A DNA stretch of 28,758 bases, taken from positions 1 to 28,758 of the forward strand of contig CAMZBS010000019.1 of the NCBI GenBank assembly GCA_947304695.1, given 5' to 3'. The notes under the pieces are model-generated. The model was given only the letters and a program-made list of their open reading frames with translations, ran no database searches and was not told the origin of the DNA. This DNA is from an uncultured Prevotella sp. (GTDB taxonomy: Bacteria > Bacteroidota > Bacteroidia > Bacteroidales > Bacteroidaceae). Below, piece by piece: positions 25,725-28,758 of the stretch (position 1 is the stretch's first letter; every line of letters starts with the position of its first letter). Made by a program: the position numbers and the translations under genes.

Positions 25725-26252
25725 TTAGATGGTGAGCAGTGTGGTCAGTTCGATGCCTTTAAATAGGTCGCGACCGTGCAGTCCCTCGTCACGTATTTCA
25801 ATGATGAAGTTCATCATGATTTTCTTTGGGTGGAAATGTTTAACCAGTTTGTAGGCAGCCTTGGCTGTGCCACCAGTGGCCAGGAGATCGTCATGAATGA
25901 GCACGACGTCGTCGGGTTCGATGGAATCGATGTGCATCTCGATGGTGTCAACTCCGTATTCTTTTGAGAAAGATTCCTTAATGGTGGTAAAAGGCAGCTT
26001 GCCCGTTTTGCGAGCCATTACCATGCCGCATCCTAAGCGGGCGGCTAGGGCTGATGCCATGACGAAGCCACGGCTTTCGATGCCCACAATCTTGGTGATG
26101 CCCTTGTCCTTGTAGATCTCATAAAGCTCGTCGAGCATAATCTTCATGCACTCACCACTTTTATAAAGGGTGGTCACGTCACGGAAGTTGATTCCTTTTT
26201 TGGGAAAATCAGGTATGCAACGCAGATTCTCCAGAAGAGTTTTGTTGTTCAT
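25725..26252 (-). CDS. apt: Adenine phosphoribosyltransferase
   Basis: 175 residues from ATG 26252 (MNNKTLLENLRCIPDFPKKG), the usual family start and length. PDFPKKGINFRDVT is the N-terminal APRT signature. The PRPP-binding loop is VVLIHDDLLATGGTAKA (~115-131), and GIESRGFVMASALAARL (~57-73) contacts the purine side. It salvages adenine to AMP using PRPP. The reading frame stays open upstream through parS-like site 2 and the first unit of array C, but those extensions have no family similarity and were not used. The gene is bracketed by the two parS-like sites. No strong promoter was identified in its 84-bp leader region. Confidence 0.95.
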   Translation of the reverse strand: MNNKTLLENLRCIPDFPKKGINFRDVTTLYKSGECMKIMLDELYEIYKDKGITKIVGIESRGFVMASALAARLGCGMVMARKTGKLPFTTIKESFSKEYGVDTIEMHIDSIEPDDVVLIHDDLLATGGTAKAAYKLVKHFHPKKIMMNFIIEIRDEGLHGRDLFKGIELTTLLTI

Positions 26253-26285
26253 TTTCAGATAGTTATAAGTGTTATACATTAAAAT

Positions 26286-26301
26286 TGTTTCACGTGGAAC
26301 G
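26286..26301. other. parS-like centromere site 2 (near-consensus)
   Basis: TGTTTCACGTGGAACG, read on the minus strand as CGTTCCACGTGAAACA, differs at one end base from the parS variant TGTTCCACGTGAAACA and keeps the central CACGTG. It lies 34 bp upstream of the apt ATG, 620 bp from parS-like site 1 and 35 bp from array C. Confidence 0.72.
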
Positions 26302-26336
26302 AGCACTTGTTGTCTTGCTTCTTCTTTCTTGCTCTG

Positions 26337-26419
26337 CAACTGAGCCTCACCTGTCATGCAACTGAGCCTCCGTTGTTGTCAAACTGAGGCTCAGTTGTCG
26401 TGCAATGGAGCCTCAGTTG
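26337..26419. repeat. Array C: four 17-bp palindromes at 22-bp period
   Basis: Units start at 26337, 26359, 26381 and 26403: CAACTGAGCCTCACCTG, CAACTGAGCCTCCGTTG, AAACTGAGGCTCAGTTG, CAATGGAGCCTCAGTTG. Spacers are TCATG, TTGTC and TCGTG. It begins 11 bp after the mnmG stop. The two units nearest mnmG can pair over 14-15 of 17 positions. Centre bases run C, C, G, C here, against G, C, C, G in arrays A and B, so it is not a simple copy of either. Confidence 0.93.
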
Positions 26420-26430
26420 TCGGGGCGTTT

Positions 26431-28359
26431 TCAGCGCCCCATGAGAACAAGGAGTACGTTGATGTCGCTGGGACTGACACCAGGAATACGGCTGGCCTGT
26501 GCCAGCGATGTGGGTTGTATGGCCATGAGCTTCTGCCGTGCTTCGGTAGAAAGGCTCTGAATGTTGGCGTAGTTGTATGACTGCGGAATGCGGATGTTTT
26601 CCAGTCGATGCATTTTTTCTGCCACCTGACGTTCACGTTCGATGTATCCGCGATATTTCATTCTTATCTCTGCCGCTTCAACCGTTTCTTCCTGGCGGTC
26701 GTCAATGCGTTGAATCCGCTCTTTCAGTTCGGGAATGATTTCCTGTAGGTTGCTGAAGTTCAGTTGTGGTCGGGCAATGAGTTCCGCTAACTTCACGCCG
26801 AACTGGAGTGGGGTAGTGCCAAGGGCTGAAAGTTGTTCGTTGATTTCTTTCGGTTTAATCGGGAATGATTTGCAAAAATCCTCGATTTCTTCGATGTGCT
26901 GTTTCTTCTTCATCCAGTGTTCGAAGCGGGCTGTTGAAGCCAGTCCTAAGTGGTAGGCACGCTCCGTGAGACGTGCGTCGGCATCATCCTGGCGTAGTAG
27001 GATGCGGTATTCCGCACGCGAGGTGAACATGCGGTAGGGTTCGTCCACACCCTTTGTCACCAGGTCATCGATGAGAACGCCGATGTAGGCTTCGTCACGG
27101 GCCAGGGTGAACGATTGGGTTCCTTCTGCAGTGTCACTTCCTGCGGAACCTGCTTTTATGGCAGCGTTGATACCGGCAATGAGACCCTGTCCGGCGGCTT
27201 CTTCATAACCGGTGGTGCCGTTCACCTGTCCGGCCATGAACAGACCGTCTACCAGTTTTGACTCCAGCGTATGACGCAACTGGGTCGGGTCGAAGAAATC
27301 ATATTCGATAGCGTAGCCCGGGCGGTAAACGCGGGCATTCTCCAATCCGGGAATGTGGTGAAGCGCTGCAATTTGAACATCCATGGGCAGCGACGACGAG
27401 AAGCCGTTCAGATACATCTCGTTGGTCTCTGAACCTTCTGGTTCCAGGAACAACAGGTGTTGGTTGCGGTCGGGGAAGGTCACGAGCTTCGTCTCGATCG
27501 AAGGACAATAGCGCGGGCCGATGGACTGAATCTGACCGTTGTAGAGCGGTGAGTCGGCCAGTCCTGAGCGCAGCGTCTCGTGTACCTTGGGGTTGGTGTA
27601 GCATTCCCAGCAGGGCAGTTGGGGTAGGGTCGAGGGATGCGACGATGTTGCACCAGTCCGTGCGGGGTTGAAATAAGAGAAGCCGTAAGGGCGGTTGTCG
27701 CCGTCCTGACGGGTCAGCTGACTGAAGTCTATGCTTCGCTTGTCGAGGCGTACTGGGGTGCCCGTCTTCATGCGGTCGGTACGGATGCCATGACGGCTGA
27801 TGCTTTCAGTCAGGTGTTCGGCTGCAGGCTCGGCAATGCGACCGCCCTTCACCATGCGACGGCCTATGTGCATGAGTCCGTTGAGGAAGGTACCTGCCGT
27901 GATGACCACGCACCGGGCATGCAGTTCGCAGCCCCAGATGGTACGCACGCCAGCGACCACGGTACCCTTGTCTGTGGATTCTACCAACAGCTCTTCGGCC
28001 TGGTCCTGCCAGATGTCAAGATTGGGTGTTTCGTCGAGATGGTGGCGCCACTGCCAGATGAACTTACCTCGGTCGCACTGTGCCCTGGGACTCCATACGG
28101 CAGGTCCCTTACCCACATTGAGCATGCGGAACTGTATGGCGGTGGCATCGGTCACCAGTCCCATCTGTCCGCCCAGGGCGTCAATCTCTCTTACAATCTG
28201 TCCTTTGGCAATGCCGCCTACGGCAGGATTGCACGACATCTGTGCAATCTTGTTCATGTCCATGGTCACCAGACAAGTCTTAGCACCCAGTCGGGCCGAG
28301 GCACAAGCAGCCTCGCAACCGGCATGGCCTGCTCCGATGACCAGCACGTCATAAGTCAT
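26431..28359 (-). CDS. mnmG: tRNA uridine-5-carboxymethylaminomethyl modification enzyme MnmG (GidA)
   Basis: About 642 residues from ATG 28359 (MTYDVLVIGAGHAGCEAA); another ATG lies 6 bases upstream. The FAD-binding dinucleotide motif GAGHAGCEAA is at ~8-17, followed by the family signatures MSCNPAVGGIAKGQ (~43-56) and LNVGKGPAVWSPRAQ. GPRYCPSIETKL and PGYAIEYDFFDP lie in the middle, and GLFMAGQVNGTTGYEEAAGQ is the second FAD-contact segment. The C-terminal helical MnmE/tRNA-binding domain ends GVSPSDINVLLVLMGR. With MnmE it modifies the wobble uridine of several tRNAs. In many bacteria this gene lies close to the replication origin, which fits the nearby parS sequences. It has its own promoter and ends at array C. 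Confidence 0.97.
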   Translation of the reverse strand: MTYDVLVIGAGHAGCEAACASARLGAKTCLVTMDMNKIAQMSCNPAVGGIAKGQIVREIDALGGQMGLVTDATAIQFRMLNVGKGPAVWSPRAQCDRGKFIWQWRHHLDETPNLDIWQDQAEELLVESTDKGTVVAGVRTIWGCELHARCVVITAGTFLNGLMHIGRRMVKGGRIAEPAAEHLTESISRHGIRTDRMKTGTPVRLDKRSIDFSQLTRQDGDNRPYGFSYFNPARTGATSSHPSTLPQLPCWECYTNPKVHETLRSGLADSPLYNGQIQSIGPRYCPSIETKLVTFPDRNQHLLFLEPEGSETNEMYLNGFSSSLPMDVQIAALHHIPGLENARVYRPGYAIEYDFFDPTQLRHTLESKLVDGLFMAGQVNGTTGYEEAAGQGLIAGINAAIKAGSAGSDTAEGTQSFTLARDEAYIGVLIDDLVTKGVDEPYRMFTSRAEYRILLRQDDADARLTERAYHLGLASTARFEHWMKKKQHIEEIEDFCKSFPIKPKEINEQLSALGTTPLQFGVKLAELIARPQLNFSNLQEIIPELKERIQRIDDRQEETVEAAEIRMKYRGYIERERQVAEKMHRLENIRIPQSYNYANIQSLSTEARQKLMAIQPTSLAQASRIPGVSPSDINVLLVLMGR

Positions 28360-28392
28360 TATCATGTCTTCTCGAAGAATGTTTTAATGCCG

Positions 28393-28400
28393 CAAAATTA
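28393..28400 (-). promoter_or_regulatory. mnmG promoter -7 element
   Basis: TAATTTTG on the minus strand is a perfect -7 element 34 bases before the ATG at 28359. No clear TTTG was found 20 bp further upstream. Leader about 21-27 bases. Confidence 0.65.
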
Positions 28401-28439
28401 CAAAAAGTTTTGGAAATAGTCAGATTTTTGCCGTAAACG

Positions 28440-28470
28440 TTTGCGGTTTCATTTGTTTTTATTACTTTTG
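28440..28470 (+). promoter_or_regulatory. Promoter for the succinate dehydrogenase operon
   Basis: TTTG (28440-28443), 19 bp, then TACTTTTG (28463-28470). The predicted start near 28477 leaves a ~113-base leader, far longer than the 0-25 bases predicted for the other genes here. The rest of the 225-bp mnmG-sdhC gap is AT-rich and shows no gene. Confidence 0.78.
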
Positions 28471-28491
28471 TAGCCTAAATGCGCGTGTGCG

Positions 28492-28507
28492 TACTTAATA
28501 TTAAGTA
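28492..28507. other. 16-bp perfect palindrome in the sdhC leader
   Basis: TACTTAATATTAAGTA reads the same on both strands and lies about 15 bases after the predicted sdhC transcription start. A candidate operator; one palindrome of this length per ~65 kb is expected by chance, so support is modest. Confidence 0.4.
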
Positions 28508-28589
28508 TTTATCCAGAAGCCGTGAGGGCCTTTGCTAGCAAGAATAAATCTAAAAAAACTTTTTATAATTCATTTAATTTCAACAACTT

Positions 28590-28758
28590 ATGTGGTTAAT
28601 CAATTCATCAATTGGTAGAAAAGTTGTGATGTCCGTTACGGGTATTGCGCTCATTCTGTTCCTGACCTTCCATGGTTGCATGAACGTTGTGGCGCTTTTC
28701 TCAGAGGAAGGTTACAACATGATTTGCGAATTCCTGGGTGCCAACTGGTATGCTGTTG
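28590..28758 (+). CDS. sdhC: Succinate dehydrogenase/fumarate reductase cytochrome b subunit (partial, 5' end only)
   Basis: Translation from ATG 28590 gives 56 residues to the window edge: MWLINSSIGRKVVMSVTGIA, then LILFLTFHGCMN, then a loop with SEEGYNMICEFLGANWYAV. The start SSIGRKVVMSVTG, the first membrane helix and its histidine in TFHGCMN match the five-helix, di-heme cytochrome b558 family of Bacteroidota and Bacillus succinate:quinone oxidoreductases. The subunit anchors the complex and passes electrons between the flavoprotein/iron-sulfur subunits and menaquinone. In these bacteria the complex often works as fumarate reductase. The flavoprotein and iron-sulfur genes are expected next, beyond the window. 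Confidence 0.88.
   Translation, partial: MWLINSSIGRKVVMSVTGIALILFLTFHGCMNVVALFSEEGYNMICEFLGANWYAV

Noticed and set aside
26252..26357. Longer apt start through the upstream open frame (MTGEAQL... or MYNTYNYLK...)
   Set aside because: The extension runs through parS-like site 2 and an array unit and has no APRT similarity; MNNKTLLENL is the normal family start.

Overview
The window reads as chromosomal DNA of a Bacteroidota bacterium, most likely Prevotella or a close relative. Genes are preceded by the phylum's promoter type (-33 TTTG, about 20 bp, -7 TAnnTTTG), Shine-Dalgarno sites are not evident, and the protein set is typical of the group: a PorZ-like type IX secretion protein, a short T9SS-like C-terminal tail, an Asp-rich surface lipoprotein, a DUF4254 protein and a b-type succinate dehydrogenase cytochrome. 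I saw no phage, insertion sequence, tRNA, rRNA or CRISPR. Coding density is high. No gene-free stretch reaches 300 bases; the longest is about 225 bases, between mnmG and sdhC.

Layout. 1-6008: minus-strand operon leuS, yitT-like, rdgB, porZ-like (cut by the window edge). 6023-8301: plus-strand secreted protein, repeat array A, trmH-family methyltransferase. 8283-10193: minus-strand DUF4254 protein, family 9 glycosyltransferase, rubredoxin. 10236-12871: plus-strand mutS. 12894-17821: minus-strand ychF, lipoprotein, lgt, TPR sensor histidine kinase. 17820-20726: array B and minus-strand polA. 20736-21765: plus-strand polyprenyl synthase. 21788-28400: minus-strand mnmG, array C, parS-like site 2, apt, parS-like site 1, uvrC, dtd, a small membrane protein, a MazG-like pyrophosphohydrolase and deoC. 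28440-28758: plus-strand start of the succinate dehydrogenase/fumarate reductase operon.

Most genes are housekeeping. They cover DNA repair and replication (mutS, polA, uvrC), nucleotide-pool cleaning and salvage (rdgB, MazG-like, apt, deoC), tRNA charging, editing and modification (leuS, dtd, mnmG, a SPOUT methyltransferase), and envelope and secretion (lgt, lipoprotein, PorZ-like, GT9, polyprenyl diphosphate).

The unexpected content is between genes. Three separate gaps hold the same structure: four 17-bp palindromes (consensus CAACKGAGSCTCMGTTG) spaced at exactly 22 bp, 83 bp in all, placed 11-32 bp after a stop codon and before a co-directional gene. In each, the first two units downstream of the stop can fold into a long hairpin. 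I do not recognise this as a named repeat family. In addition, apt is flanked by a perfect 16-bp parS sequence and a near-consensus second one, 620 bp apart, which suggests a centromere-like, origin-proximal position. Array C lies 35 bp from the second parS-like site.
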